DNA of 64,000 nucleotides from Myxocyprinus asiaticus (GCF_019703515.2 NC_059348.1:20355656-20419655); one strand, 5' to 3'; numbered from the stretch's first letter, positions 28,318-40,625 are shown. Numbers and translations are program-made. The notes: a model not told the origin generated them from the sequence alone.

Positions 28318-28730
28318 ATGTGTGCATAGCAGAAACTTTTTTGATAAAGTCCTAATATAATTTAAATTCATTTCTGCCTTTTACAGTGCCCACTCAAAAC
28401 ATTTTTACAAGGGAATACTTTAATACACTGCTAAGTGTAGATTACTAAGTGGATTTTCATGCAAGAAACATTAACATTAAGCAATGATAGAACGTGGACT
28501 ATATAAACACCTTTCAGTGTTCAGTTGTGGATTTAGACAACAAATTGTCTGTTATTGTGCTTAAGAAGCAGGCTTTAAGTTGCACTGATGACAGCTTGTA
28601 GAGTGGCATTGTTTATTTATACAGAGTTAATAAATGTGCAATACAGTGCAGCGTTGAATTGGGTCACAAAAAAAGCTGATGAGAAATGGGAGGGGGGTGG
28701 CCTTAGGCAGAGTAGGGGATAAAGTCTTGA
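28318..28730. other. dlg1 intron, nothing recognised
   Basis: AT-rich, no ORF, no terminal repeats seen. Confidence 0.5.
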
Positions 28731-28738
28731 CTGTGGAA

Positions 28739-29564
28739 TAAGGGTCAACCGATTATCAGCCTGGCCGGATCCGATATTCATACTTTTTCTAATTAGCTCT
28801 TTTACCTGTAAGGCGGGATTTCCTATCTACATCCATTGACCATTGGCTGCAGTTAGGAGTTCTAATTTCTCCCATTCATTTTTAATAGAAGTGGCCCATC
28901 TCTGCTAAATAGTCTCTGGTGCAACTTCAAGGTAAAAGTGCTTCACGTGTACTATAAGCAAATGTCTTATTCACTATGCACTGCATGTACAATTGGTTTG
29001 ATTCAGTATTTTTTGAGTAAATGCGATTGCTAACGTGGACATGCCATCCATGGTTGCTGGACTACTGTGTGTACTGTTATTTCCTTCTTCCTAATATATT
29101 AACAATTTCTTCATGTGCAAATAAATTACACAAATTTGATGACTAAACAGAAATCAGAAGAAACTGCTGTCTACCATTTAAAATACAATATTCATTTTTT
29201 AGATTATTTTTTACAAAATTAAAGTTTTGTGTGAAATTGAGTAAATATAGTGCTAAATAAGAGTTTATAATTTTTTCTAAGCAATTTTATGTTTGCTATT
29301 TACCATATTAAACTGTTATATATCGGAATTGTATTATATATCGGAACCCTGCTCTCTGGATATCGGCATCGGCCATTAAAAAAACCATATCGGTTGACCA
29401 CTAGTTAATTCATAACATTCTGTGATGAGCTGTTTAGTTGTTAAAAATTTCCATTTTTTACTGCAAATGTATATCGGCCCCAAATATCGGTTATCGGTCT
29501 CCTTGATTCCAAATAATCGTCATCGGTTTCGGCCCTGAAAAAAAAAAATATCGGTCAACCCCTA
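28739..29564. mobile_element. hAT non-autonomous element ('ta(a/g)gggt(c/t)(a/g)accgat' ends)
   Basis: Inverted termini taagggtcaaccgat / inverse taggggttgaccgat. Perfect 8-bp target duplication CTGTGGAA at 28731-28738 and 29565-29572. Many 'atatcgg' units near the right end. It contains a copy of the 10.67-kb repeat at 28799-28912. No transposase. Confidence 0.95.
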
Positions 29565-29572
29565 CTGTGGAA

Positions 29573-30662
29573 GGCAAGATGGTGCTCTTTTTTTCCCTCA
29601 CTGTTAACTTTGCAGAGATAGGATGAATTAGGTAGGCTGTGCGTTTCTTGTGCTTTCTTAACCACTGATGGCTCTGACACATTGCATTTTAATTCACATG
29701 CTCTGAGTGCTGTATGTAAGTGGAGACATTACAGAGTTAAGTATTTAAGGCTTTTGCTGTGTAGCTGCTGTATGGCTGCCGAGATGTACGTGCAACCAAA
29801 GTCAAACTGTTCGCAGGGGAAATGAAACAAAAAAAAAAAAAAACAGATGGAATGAAGATGCATCAGCACACTGCTCAGCTCTAATATGCTGTTAACTGCC
29901 CTGAACTTCATGCATGCAATATGGAAATTGTCTTTAAAGTTCACATCCACTTTCTCTGTAAATTAAGGCATTGTTTGATTTACTGTACCTGTTCATCCCC
30001 CGACCAATTAGCCAGACCTATTAAACATGCCTGTAGATTACACTGTTCTAGCATGATAATATAGACCATAGTCAGGGTAGACTACACATTTAATTTGACG
30101 CAAAGGAAAATTAAGCTGTGAGGGATTATGCCGTTCTGTTTTAAGTATTTCATACAGCATCCTAAAATTTTAATCAACTTTTTATTTTTTTTTTATTTTT
30201 TTTTTATTCTTGAACAAGAACAAAATCCTTCATGTGACTTTTGGCTGTACAGTGATTAGATTCACTGTTTTGGACTGCCACTTCTATGCACCGTGCGGAC
30301 GTGTGGTATGTGCGATACCTGTGCTGTATCCTAACTTCTTGTCCGGTGTGCAATTCCCTTTAAGGTCCTAGGACATGTCTAATTTTCACAACACATATTT
30401 TCCAGAGTTTTTTTCCACTGGAAATGTTTTGGAGATATAGTGTATATATTTTGTCAGCTGAACGATCCACACCAAAGAATACAACAGTGGAATATACTGA
30501 AATGACTGAACTTCTATCCCTCACAGGCACGTTTTCATTCAACATGATATAAAACAGCATCTACCCTGATCAAAATCTATAATAGACAGAGGAAGAGGTC
30601 TATAGGAATTCTGGAGACTTCAGAGAGCAAAGGCAAAGAGCAGCACTGGACAGTCCACTCAC
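29573..30662. other. dlg1 intron, nothing recognised
   Basis: No exon, no transposon ends. A T-rich tract is at 30180-30208 and an A tract at 29829-29843. Confidence 0.55.
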
Positions 30663-30713
30663 CCGTTCCAGTGAAATCTCCTCATATTCAAAGTCAGCCT
30701 CTGTGCCGTTAAC
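30663..30713 (-). CDS. dlg1: dlg1 exon: VNGTEADFEYEEISLER
   Basis: A 17-codon micro-exon, phase 0 to phase 0. Acceptor ttttatag, donor gtgagt. VNGTEADFEYEEISLER is the invariant DLG-family segment just before PDZ1 (VNGTxxxxEYEEITLER); its end supplies the first beta strand of PDZ1. In DLG2 an alternative N-terminus joins directly at this boundary, so it is another possible splice partner for alternative first exons. Confidence 0.97.
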
Positions 30714-31929
30714 CTATAAAACAAAACAAGATGTCAGACACAATGTGCATATTTATATATTCATCAATTCATCATATGCACTATAAATGTATAGTTCAAG
30801 TCATGGATGAGTTTGGTAGGCATTGCTGACTTTTGGGTAACTGCAGATAGCTTTGCTGTAGCTTTCTTTATGTATAGTATGTGCACACTGTGGCCATTAT
30901 AAGTCTCTAAATCAGCTTTAATTATAGAGACTGTCTGGTGATGCATGTTCTCTTAAACACTAACAAGCTGCACTATGATCAAAATATTGAAATATTTTGC
31001 AATACAAATAAAATCTATTGTTTTTATACATATCAAATTTAAATCAATATTTTTATACACTTCCATCCTTTTTAATTTGATTATGCTATTCGCAATGCTT
31101 CATGGGATTGTAGTTCGTCCCCTCATTAAAGACCTTAAGTACACAATCTTGTACCTTTATCTTCTTGTCCTAATTTCAAACACTTTTTGATTCAAATCAA
31201 AGTTTATAATGCTGTGATACTGTGGTTCATGGCTTAGTACACTTTTATGAAGGATTTTGTAAAATCACTGTGGGAAAAAAATTAAGAGAAAAATACTTCC
31301 AGAACAATAACGGCTGAAAAAGTGGCCAGGCACTGTTGTATTGTATTGATATAGCATCAATATGTCAATGGCTGGACGAGTGTGTGAGTATGATTACAGT
31401 TAAAATTGTGAATGTGTGTGAGACTGAGGAGCACACTGAGGCAGAGGGTCATTAAATTAAATCAGTAGCACAGTCAGACTAACGGCAGTCACTGAAAACA
31501 CAAGAATAAACCCATTATGCTGCCCCTGAAAAGCTAATGATGAGCAGCTGAGCCTTGTTGCCCACAAACACAAGCAAACACAGCTAAAACTCTTCATGCG
31601 CCCCATCAGAACATAGTTACAAATGACAATATTAATCTTGATGATTGTCCCAGGGAAATGTGACTTCACTACTATATGATTATCATTTATACTACTTTCT
31701 AAAATAATGTGTAGATTAGCTATAAAAAGACAGAAATTAGCTTTTATAAAAGCTTTTCACCATTTCGAATCAAAAGCACAGATTAGGGATATTTTGTCAA
31801 AGACTGTTCTGTGTAGTGGATTGTATTGTCAAAGAGTGTATTGTTCATTTATAAAATGGAAATGTTCCAGTCTGGGTGCTGATTGGTCCATACAGCTAAA
31901 TAGCATAATGTCTGAATGAAACTGGATCC

Positions 31930-32001
<72 letters not shown>

Positions 32002-33963
32002 AATTTAGTAACCATTTAATAAAAGCAATATGGCACTCGAGGTAATACTATGTTGTGAACATAGGCACAGCTCACAATATTTAATATTCACAATAAAGCA
32101 CATCCTCTTATACCTTATTTATTTTGTACCTTATCACTTAAATAAAAACCTGATAAGAAAAGAGCTGCAGTAAAGCTGTTTAAGGCGGAAAAATTAACAA
32201 TACCAGTGAATCACCATGCATTTTGCCCATTCCATTCAAAAATGAAGTTTTCTGTTCTGAGCTTTGCCAAACATAGATATGACAAGAAGGCTGTGACATA
32301 TTACATTTTGTGTAATGTTTAGGAGACACTGGCACTTTCCCAAAACATTTGTTTGCTAATGGAAAAGAGACAGCATAGTTTAAATGTACATCATTCTGTG
32401 ATCCTCTGCTCACCCTCTTGTTGTTACAAAACCCTGACTTTCTTAGCCTTGGTCCCCAATCACTTATAAAACATATTTTTTCCATTCTATGAAAGTCAGT
32501 GCTGACTGAGGCTAACATTCTGCCTAACATCTCCTTTTGTGTTTTTTACAGAAGCAAGTCTTTGGAACAACTTGGGGGTAGTTAAGTAAGTAATTAAAAG
32601 TGTAATGCCATGTCAGCAACTAAGGTTATTCTCATGGCAGGAACTGTGTTTTTTCACAAAGGGTTATATAATATATATATATATATAATATATAATATGT
32701 TTCAAATGAACATGTGATAAAAATTCTAAAACTTTTCCAGGTAGAACCTTAACATGGGGGTAAGTAAGTGATGACTTTTCATTTTTGGGTGAACTATCCA
32801 TTTAAGATGCTAACTGTGCAGCATATGAACATATAAAGATGATCATGTTGCTGGAAGAATTGAATGTCCAACTAGCACTGTTCCTAAGTGCTACCAACTT
32901 CTAAGCTCTGTACTTCCCAAGACTCTACTTTGATGCCTATTTAAACCACAATAAACACTAAACAATCAAAATGGCAAATCAAAACTCTTAAACCACAATG
33001 CCCATCCAATGATGGTGCAGTATGTGACTGAAGTCAAAACAATGTTCCACAAGAACTCAGCTTTGATTATGTAATACATTGAGAGATTGGGCCTTGCATA
33101 TTCATTAGCACTGTAGCCGGCGGCGTCTGGTTTGGTCTCAGCACCATGGACAGTGGCACTCTGCAAGGGCCCATCTGAACATTGAGTTAATGATCAAGGC
33201 CATAGCTGTGATCGGTGAATAACACAGTCAGTGATTTCAATTCATTTGTGATTAGTAGCTCATAAATCTTCAAGCCTTCATCACAATATCTGGACAAATT
33301 TAATAAATGCAACGATAATGATAATGATATTAGCCTGATTTAATTCTCAACTCATCTCAACTGAGTCACAGCAACACCACCCACATAATGTGTTTTGCCT
33401 AAACAAGTCAACCTCCAAATGTTATTCCCACCTCACTTGCTTCACAACATAATTTCCACATGGAGTCAATTATGGCCCCCAATCACAGAAGACACAGAAG
33501 TGGCGGTGAGTCCCACAAGGCTCTGTGTGCTACTCAGAGTCTGTTGTGCTGCTGATACAGCAAAAAGGCTAAAATGAAGGTTGTGATGTATGTGTGGTGC
33601 TTGATAAGAAAAACAGACGTAGTGCCCCTGAGTAGCACAATCAAGACTACTGACTTTACAACTCCACAGGCAAACTCAAGGGAAATGAAGCAGAAAACAA
33701 TCCATGGAGATGTAATTTCACCACAGTGCTGACTGAACGCAACCTCAGTAATGATAGTCCAACTGCTATGCTTACATTAAACTGAGATCGAAGATCCAGC
33801 ACTACCGTGGTCCTTGACTCAAAGACAGTGACATAAAATGGATAACCAAATAAAATATTTTGCATTGAAAAAAATGCATAAATGCAGTGTGCTGCTTTGA
33901 GGGGATTCTTGAATTTTGTGCGAAACAAATGTAAAATATTCTGTAAGTAAAAATGACACTTAC
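30714..33963. other. dlg1 intron with microsatellite and repeat fragment
   Basis: Contains a (TA)n tract with adjoining T run at 31931-32002, a short TA-rich tract at 32670-32698, and a '...gggtgaactatccatttaa' repeat end at about 32741-32806. Otherwise no features were recognised. Confidence 0.6.
31931..32002. repeat. (TA)n microsatellite followed by poly-T
   Basis: About 54 bases of TA then about 18 T. Confidence 0.95.
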
Positions 33964-34017
33964 ATATGGGGCTGAATCCAAACTCTCTGTATTTACCACA
34001 ACAGGGGGAGGATTTGC
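33964..34017 (-). CDS. dlg1: dlg1 exon: ANPPPVVVNTESLDSAPY
   Basis: An 18-codon micro-exon, phase 0 to phase 0. Acceptor ctgttgcag, donor gtaagt. The peptide is ANPPPVVVNTESLDSAPY, matching DLG1 ANPPPVLVNTDSLETPTY. It continues the linker between the proline-rich insert and the VNGT exon. The splice sites are strong, so it is probably constitutive. Confidence 0.95.
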
Positions 34018-34550
34018 CTGCAACAGAAAACAGTCCAGTTATGACATTAGTTTCAGCACATTCTCCGTCCATTACAAATTGCACCTGGAGCAAAATGTGT
34101 TTAGTAGAAGCAGAAACTAGGAAAATCCGTGTTAAACTTGCAGTTCTACTCAGCTAAGGTAAAATTACTTACTCTCCACATGACGCTATACATACAACCA
34201 CTGGCACTCACACCAGATTAACACAGCGCGGCCAGCATACATACGTACATGGCATTTTATACTGCAGAACATGCAATGCTGAAGCATGAATGCTATTACG
34301 AGCCTTTTTTCTCTCTCTCACTCAATCACTCTGTCTTCCTCTGTGGCTCACCACTTCCTCCGGCTGGTTAACACAGAGATGCTATTAGTTAAGGGGAATG
34401 GCCGTAGTACTTTACCCGACTCTGGGGCCGATAATCCTTCAGCCCCATCAACAAGCAGTGGAATGGTAGGGATCAAGTGGGAAATGACCAACAGGAAGAG
34501 AGCAAAAAAAAGCAGGGAGGAGGGAGAGGGAAAATAGAGCAAAAAAAGAC

Positions 34551-34649
34551 CTGTGACGTCGGTGGAGGGATGACAGCGGGCTCCGAAGGGACAGTGGAGA
34601 TTGGGATCACAGGGATTATGAGAGTGGAGGGTGGGACAGCATCTGTCTG
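34551..34649 (-). CDS. dlg1: dlg1 alternative proline-rich exon (33 codons, SAP97 insert type)
   Basis: 99 bases, phase 0 to phase 0. The peptide is QTDAVPPSTLIIPVIPISTV followed by PSEPAVIPPPTSQ. It aligns with the human SAP97 33-residue insert that starts PTEAV, has the core VPVIPV and ends IPQ, and has exactly the same length. In mammals this insert is alternatively spliced and proline-rich, a potential SH3 ligand. The acceptor is a tandem CAGCAG (NAGNAG), so the first Gln may be optional. The donor is gtcttt, without the usual A at +3, which fits an exon that is often skipped. Confidence 0.9.
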
Positions 34650-35037
34650 CTGAACAATAGCATGGAAGGGGAGAGGTCAGGTCACATATATACACAACAA
34701 CACAACAGTACAGCATTGCATAGGAACAAACCAAGGGGGATGGGTGAAAGTGGGTATCTTTCCGAGTTTGTGTGTGTAAGACAGCAGCAAATCCGAGGGG
34801 CGTCACAGCAGGGAGCTGCGAAACACTCTGTTTGCGATTATTGGAGAATTTCAGACAAGTGGAGAATGAAAATGAGCATGTGAATGAGAATGAGGCTGTA
34901 TAATACATGCAGTTGCAAATGGTACAGTTATGATGACAGAACAGTGGCCACAAATATTTTTGGATGGACAGTGCAGTGAGAATTCCATATGCAAGGCTAA
35001 AGTCTCTAGTGAACTTTGTTTTTTTTCATGTGCCGGA

Positions 35038-35934
35038 TAGAATGCTCTTTTGACCACAAGCGAATATGAACACGTTTAACGAATGCACACTACAACTGCT
35101 TTGTGATACCCTTTTAGATCAGTCAAGGGCAGGCGCTGACGATGCACAGACAAGAACTGCCCGCGTGTTGAGAATGATCCGGAACGCAGAACACCGAAGT
35201 ATACTTTGGCATTAACAGTGATTAAACGGGGTGTTCTACTTCATGTAACAGGAGTGCTTGACTATATAATCTTCTTGTCCTATAAAGATTCATTTGATAG
35301 AAAGTTTTATGCCCAAAACATACTCTACACAAGTATGTAAACACCAATAACTCTAGCTAAGCAAAACCAATTTCAAGTGTTGTTGAATTCCAAAATGTGT
35401 CAGAATGGATTTAACAATGTAACACAAATACATTGCATGTTGCATTCACAGCATTGCCACAAGGGGTGCTACAGTGTTTGAAAAGAATCTTGCTCAGCAA
35501 GTTAAAGTTTGTCAAACTGTTGACATGTTTATAGCTAGCCACTTGTATAAAAACATGTGGAACAGAAATTTTAAGGCAACTCCAGCATCATTATGGTTCG
35601 TCAACACAACAGTAATGCAAGAACGCACTAATATGTAAAATGGGCTTGCAATGTGTTGGCCAAGCATAGAGTATGTTTGTAGCCTTACGACCAAAGTAAA
35701 CTTCGGTTTTCTGAGTGGTGCTACATCAATCACACAGAGCGCAAGACGCAAATTTCCTCATCAGCACAGAACATGAATACTGTCCGCGTGCAGCTCAGTT
35801 TTTCTAGACATGTAGACAGTCCGCGTCCGTAAGCATTGTCTGCACATGCACCTGCTGTTGACTGTACGCAAAGCAGTTGTAGTGTGCATGCTTCAAACAC
35901 GTCTGTACGGGCTCGAGGTCAAAAGAGTATACTT
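35038..35934. mobile_element. unclassified DNA transposon with about 65-bp terminal inverted repeats
   Basis: The left arm has 'ctcttttgacc', 'aacacgttt' and 'gcacactacaactgctttg'. The right arm carries the same blocks inverted and in mirrored order ('caaagcagttgtagtgtgc', 'aaacacgt', 'ggtcaaaagag'). About 0.9 kb, no transposase ORF. No target duplication recognised, so the superfamily is open. Confidence 0.8.
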
Positions 35935-37685
35935 TAAAAAGGCTGAGTGCTCAACTGTGCGTGAGATGTAACAGCATGTGGAAAAATAAAGTATACTATA
36001 GCCTTTAGAGTGTTTGTGATGGCTCTGGCTACTTGTTATTGAGCTGGGACTTCTTGTTTATTGAGCTGTGTGATGACAAGGAGAGGAGTAAGCTTTTCCT
36101 ACACATTCATGGGCGTGAAGACACATACACTGTAACACTATGACAGGGCAGATGTCCACGACACACTCTGACATAGAGCGCGGTGGATGACTTGGAGGAG
36201 TGCCTCTCTCTTTGGCACAACACTCACAATCACTCCTCGCTGGGACCACAGGTGCTTCTCAGCCACTGAAGCACAATATGCGCAGATTTCACAATTAACT
36301 AGTTGTGTATCTATTTGGAGGAAACCTTGGAGGTAATCCTGTGAAATCAAATTTAATCAGGCCTGGCTCCCGCTCAAAGATGTATGGTGAGCCATTGTAT
36401 CTTATCGGTGTGCAATTGTCATTAAAAAAAAGTGCTCTGTATTACACTGGGATATTTGTGTACATGTCCCATTAAAGTACCTCGGAGTACCATTAAAACA
36501 CCAAGGCAGGTAAATAATATGGTAATAATCATTCAGTCCTATAATATTCATATGATATTACATGGCATTACCATTTGATCACTTTAACATTGTACTGTCA
36601 CAGTACTTTTTTGTAAGAGATGGTACTTGCTAGGGTGGGTTATCATTCTGAAAATGACTGATGCAAAACAATACAGGAAGCCTTTGATTTTACGAACATT
36701 TATACTTGTGAAGTCTGGAACTAGAAACTCCTCTTGTGCATGGAGAGGTATGTTTATTGGCATAATATGATTCAGGTCACTTTATGTACAGCAGTCTCTT
36801 TAAATGTTTTTTAAAAAAAAATTAAACATTCTAAATAAATTTGAATGGTTTCAGTCACCCATTCAAACTTTTAAAGTCACAAATATAGGTAATAAAAAGC
36901 AGTCTACTAATAATTTATTTCACAATAACAATGTAATGTGTAACAGTTTTCTCTGAAACCTAGGACATCACTGCTACTCATGCCAATGCAATGCAATTAC
37001 ACACAACATTGTGCTGACTAAGGAATATACTTATCAACTCACAAGTAAGGTTTGCTGAAAAACGTTAATTAAGAGCGATGTTAAGGGGTAAAACAAAACC
37101 GAGGGTGGTTTGATTGCTGTGGTGCCTAAACCACAAATCATGCTCTGCACACAGACTAAAATTAGATCTCATCAATGGCATCGACTGGAGTCCCACTTAA
37201 GCGCTCCACTATAGACCTTTAATTGTGGGATTAATTGCTTTAAATAAATCTCACATGAAAAAACAACACATTAGGTATGAGAAGCTTGACAATCAAGCTG
37301 ATAATAACTGACATTTGAATCAGGAAAAAAAATGCATATGTACAGTAATATGCAACAACCCACGTGTATGCTAAGAGAAAATAAAAAATGCAGAGCCAAA
37401 AAACTACAAATTAACGACAAAGGCACTCTGAAACACTAAAGGAATAAATATGAAGTCCAGTGGAGTAGACGAAAGACAGACGTCAGTCAATCTCAGCATA
37501 ACCACTGAAAGAGATATGCCATAGTCATCATAATCAACAAAAATGCTAAACAGCAAACCAGTCATGAACGTAAAGCTAAAGTACGACCTATATTTGACAC
37601 CACAACAAACAGCAGGATTGCATACTGATGCAAGGATAAGAAAGCAGATCTGCTCGTTCCTCTGCTCTTTCTCATCCTAACATAC
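35935..37685. other. dlg1 intron, nothing recognised
   Basis: No exon with matching splice sites and no terminal repeats. Short ORFs near 36058-36350 lack resemblance to anything. Confidence 0.5.
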
Positions 37686-38036
37686 CTTATCAAATGACAC
37701 AGAGGCCCAGAGAGTGTCAACCCTGCCAGAAAACCTCTCCCCCGGCCCGATCACTTTGGCCGTGCTCATGGTGGGGCTTTTCTTCACGCTGTCACGTAGA
37801 TTGAGGAACTTGGTTCTGGTTTTTCCTATGTTTGAGGGCAGGGTGCAGGAGTTGTAGGCAGGCTCCTGGGTCAGCATCTGCTGGAGATGTGGTTGCTTGA
37901 GGATAGAGGTGGTGGGTAGTGGGTTTTGTCTGAGGTTGACCCTTGGATTAGAGACATTTCTCCTCTCATGAACCGATCTCTCGCAGCTGTCCACTCTCCG
38001 GCCACCGTATTCATGGCCAGAGTAGAAAGTTGTCAT
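37686..38036 (-). CDS. candidate alternative first coding exon (MTTFYSGHEY...)
   Basis: ATG with A at -3 opens exactly 117 codons up to a consensus donor (AAG then gtatgt), phase 0. The peptide starts MTTFYSGHEYGGRRVDSCER and is basic and hydrophilic. A middle part, PAYNSCTLPSNIGKTRTK, loosely recalls the SSQTLPS...RTKAK stretch of the SAP102 N-terminus. It ends RVDTLWASVSFDK. The frame stays open upstream to 38228, but that part is Arg-rich and probably 5' UTR. The next dlg1 exon downstream (34551-34649) begins in phase 0. This is the longest non-repeat ORF of the window with a clean donor, and the best of the three alternative-exon candidates. The function of the segment is unknown. Confidence 0.55.
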
Positions 38037-38884
38037 GTTCAGAATGTGGACGAAACGTGAAGCAACAGCGTCAAATTTAAGGAAAACAAGGTCAACGGTG
38101 AGAAGGCTGCAGTTGGTGCAGCACCTTGGCAACAAACGAGTGGAGGGAAATTCAGTCCAGGCTCTCACGCGTTCATGTGCCAACCCTCTTGCTCTCTCTG
38201 TGTCTCTCTCGTTCACTCTTCCTCTCATCTTTTTGCATTCTCATGCCAATTAGAGAGCTCCAATAGGCACAGCCATCAGGCGCGGAGGGGCTTTTTCCCG
38301 GCATGAATAATCAATGCTGGAGCTCAGATTCACATACAAAGCCAGCCCACTGAAACCACGCCAACATGCAGAGAGTGACTGTATCCTAGCATGAGGGGAA
38401 TCCATATAGTAAACAGCTCCTCACCAACAGCACATATCCACAGATGGAAATGACAGGTATCTATAAATTAAGGAGAAGTGACTAAGGTTCCTCGAGTCGA
38501 CATGGCTTTTTTAGTTCACAACAACACTAACCTAGTTTCTATCCACTTTTCGCGCTGTTTTGTTATTGACAAAGTGAAAATGCGTAAAAAATGTTTGTAA
38601 AATTTGCAGTCTTCTGCTTGTTTCCATTCAAAATGGTGAGCGTGATGATGTCATGCTTAAAAAAAAAAACACTGTCACATAAGTTTTGGTTTATCGCAAA
38701 AGAAATCTGTCCTTAAGCCGTTTCTATACAGAAATGTGTGTATATCGCTAATTGTGTACCTTTCGCCTCCCAGATGTCCCTAATTTTTTCCCCGAAGTCT
38801 TTACAAAATGGGGAAAGTATTGAGAAAATTCATTGTAATTAGCCAGCTTACTGTCATTTTAATTTCACATATAAATGCAATCAG

Positions 38885-39160
38885 ATGAGGAGGAATTGCA
38901 ATCAAAAGGGAGCAGTTGCCCTTCTGAAAGATGTTGCGCCTATCTCAGGTTGCCACCGGTTCCGACCCGAAAGCGAATTGTTATGGCCCTGTTCAATCTG
39001 GCAACCTGCACCAAGTAGTGGGGAAACATTCGGTCTTAGTATAAGGACCATCCATCGATGTGTATATGCTGTGTGCACAGCTATTAAAGAAAAACTGATG
39101 CGGTGTAATATACGAGTTTACATTTATGATATATTCCTGATATTCAATAGGCTATTTTGA
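38885..39160 (+). pseudogene. HARBI-type transposase fragment
   Basis: The plus-strand frame contains SGETFGLSIRTIHRCVYAVC followed by TAIKEKLM, the helix-turn-helix segment found early in Harbinger/IS4-like transposases (FGxSxxTxxRxVxxVCxAI). The preceding part (ELLWPCSIWQPAP) looks like a frameshifted or mutated LA-A-rich stretch. No DDE region remains. It is a different family from the 22-28 kb element. Confidence 0.7.
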
Positions 39161-39264
39161 ACAATCATCTAATCTAAAGCATTGCCATCACAACTGCATT
39201 ATGTCCCGCATATTTGTCCCACAACTTTTAATGACCAACTGAACTTGATTGTCATCTAAATCAA

Positions 39265-39506
39265 AAACAGCGTATTGTATACTGTACAGTGTATGTTATT
39301 ATTTGTATATTGTTGAGTGTAATTATGTGTATAACAGATGTTTAAATTGCGTTGTGTTAATTTGATGTTATTGTAAATTGGTATATGTCCCATCACTGTC
39401 ACGACTGCTATGTTGATTGGAACTGCACCCAAGAATTTCACACACCATTGCACTTGTGTATATGGCTGTGTGACAATAAAGTGATTTGATTTTGATTTGA
39501 TTTGAA
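39265..39506 (+). mobile_element. LINE 3' end, 5'-truncated copy of the 24.8-28.2 kb family
   Basis: Nearly collinear with 27965-28206: 'tattgtatactgtaca', 'tatgttattatttgtatattgt', 'ggaactgcacccaagaattt', 'tgtgtgacaataaa' and the (gattt)n tail. Only about 240 bases remain, the usual 5' truncation of LINE insertion. It is inserted in the Harbinger-like element. Confidence 0.93.
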
Positions 39507-40327
39507 AAAATTAATTTCTATTGGACAAATAGTTCTGATAGTTTATAATCTTGAAAAAAGTGTACTACATTCTGAGAATGTCATTCAGCAGACTTTTTTG
39601 TCTACAAAACAGGGTAAAGCTAATTTATGTTTGTGTAAAGAAAGGCAATTATATAGGCCTAACAATATTATTTTTTTCAACTGGTAATTTATTTAATTTA
39701 ATACAGGGAATTTTGCTGGCATTTTTAAAAAAATAAAAAAAATCATTTTATAGAATTGGGCTATATGTTAGTGTTCCAAAAAACCACACTGAAGCTTTTC
39801 TCCTAGTATTGTGTATTTATTTTTAATTTAAAACATCTTTGTGCATAGAAATGATATGTTTTTTTGTATTGTGGGCTAATTCCATGACTGCCGTCTATTA
39901 TTTTGAATGGTGTGGAAAAGCAACTTTAATAAATAAACGGATGGCTACCATGATTAATCGCAAAGAGTGGCCATTCATTTGTTCTCCGTGCACTTGTCGA
40001 TGACAGGTGCATGATACGAGACATTTGTGTTGGCACTCCTGGAAGTGTCATGACGCAGATGTGTTTGCAGTATCGTATCTGTGCAGGTACGCAGTTAAGA
40101 CCAAACATTTTTGCGTTAGTGCCCATTTTCTCGACATTTGAAGTATCAACAGTGTTTATGCACTAGAGATAAACAGAAAAATATTGTCAACACTTGCAAA
40201 AATTTACAATTCCATCAGCTATATCTGTAAACTTTTTGATGCGCTACACCTTTTGTCGCAAAAAAAACCTAGGATGGAAACAGTTATTGTGGGTGGCTTT
40301 TCTCTGATGTTCTGTTATCGTAGTAAG

Positions 40328-40625
40328 TAGGGCTGGGTCTCGCCAAACACCTCCGTTACGATCAATATTACGATCTATATCACGATTTCATAATAAAATC
40401 GTGATTGAAACGGCACCAAATGAATGAGAGAGACCTAGCATGTCCTTGGGAGAAAGAGCAAATCTGCAGCTTCATTTTCAATCTCTCTTTATAGAAGCGA
40501 CTCACATGATCTCAGAGTTTGCAAATTGATGAATAAAAATAGATACAAGGATCTAAATTATCAATACAATATGCGAGAAAAAGTTTCATGATACATCGAT
40601 ATATTATTGTATCTGCATAGCCCTA
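40328..40625. mobile_element. hAT MITE ('tagggctggg' ends)
   Basis: Termini tagggctggg / inverse tagggctatg. Flanks GTAGTAAG and GTTGTCAG agree at 6 of 8. Internal 'cacgatttcataataaaatcgtg' inverted motif. About 300 bases. Confidence 0.8.

Larger units (their letters stand above)
38532..40284. mobile_element. Harbinger-like element, degenerate
   Basis: Inverted ends 'ctagtttctatcca' and inverse 'ctgtttccatcctagg'. Inner arms repeat 'tttcgcgctg/gatgcgctac' and 'tttatcgcaaaag/ttttgtcgcaaaa' motifs. A transposase N-terminal fragment lies at about 38885-39115 and a LINE tail is inserted at 39265. Confidence 0.7.

Noticed and set aside
34348..34953. 201-codon minus-strand ORF
   Set aside because: Different frame from the real 33-codon proline-rich exon at 34551-34649, which has splice sites and homology.
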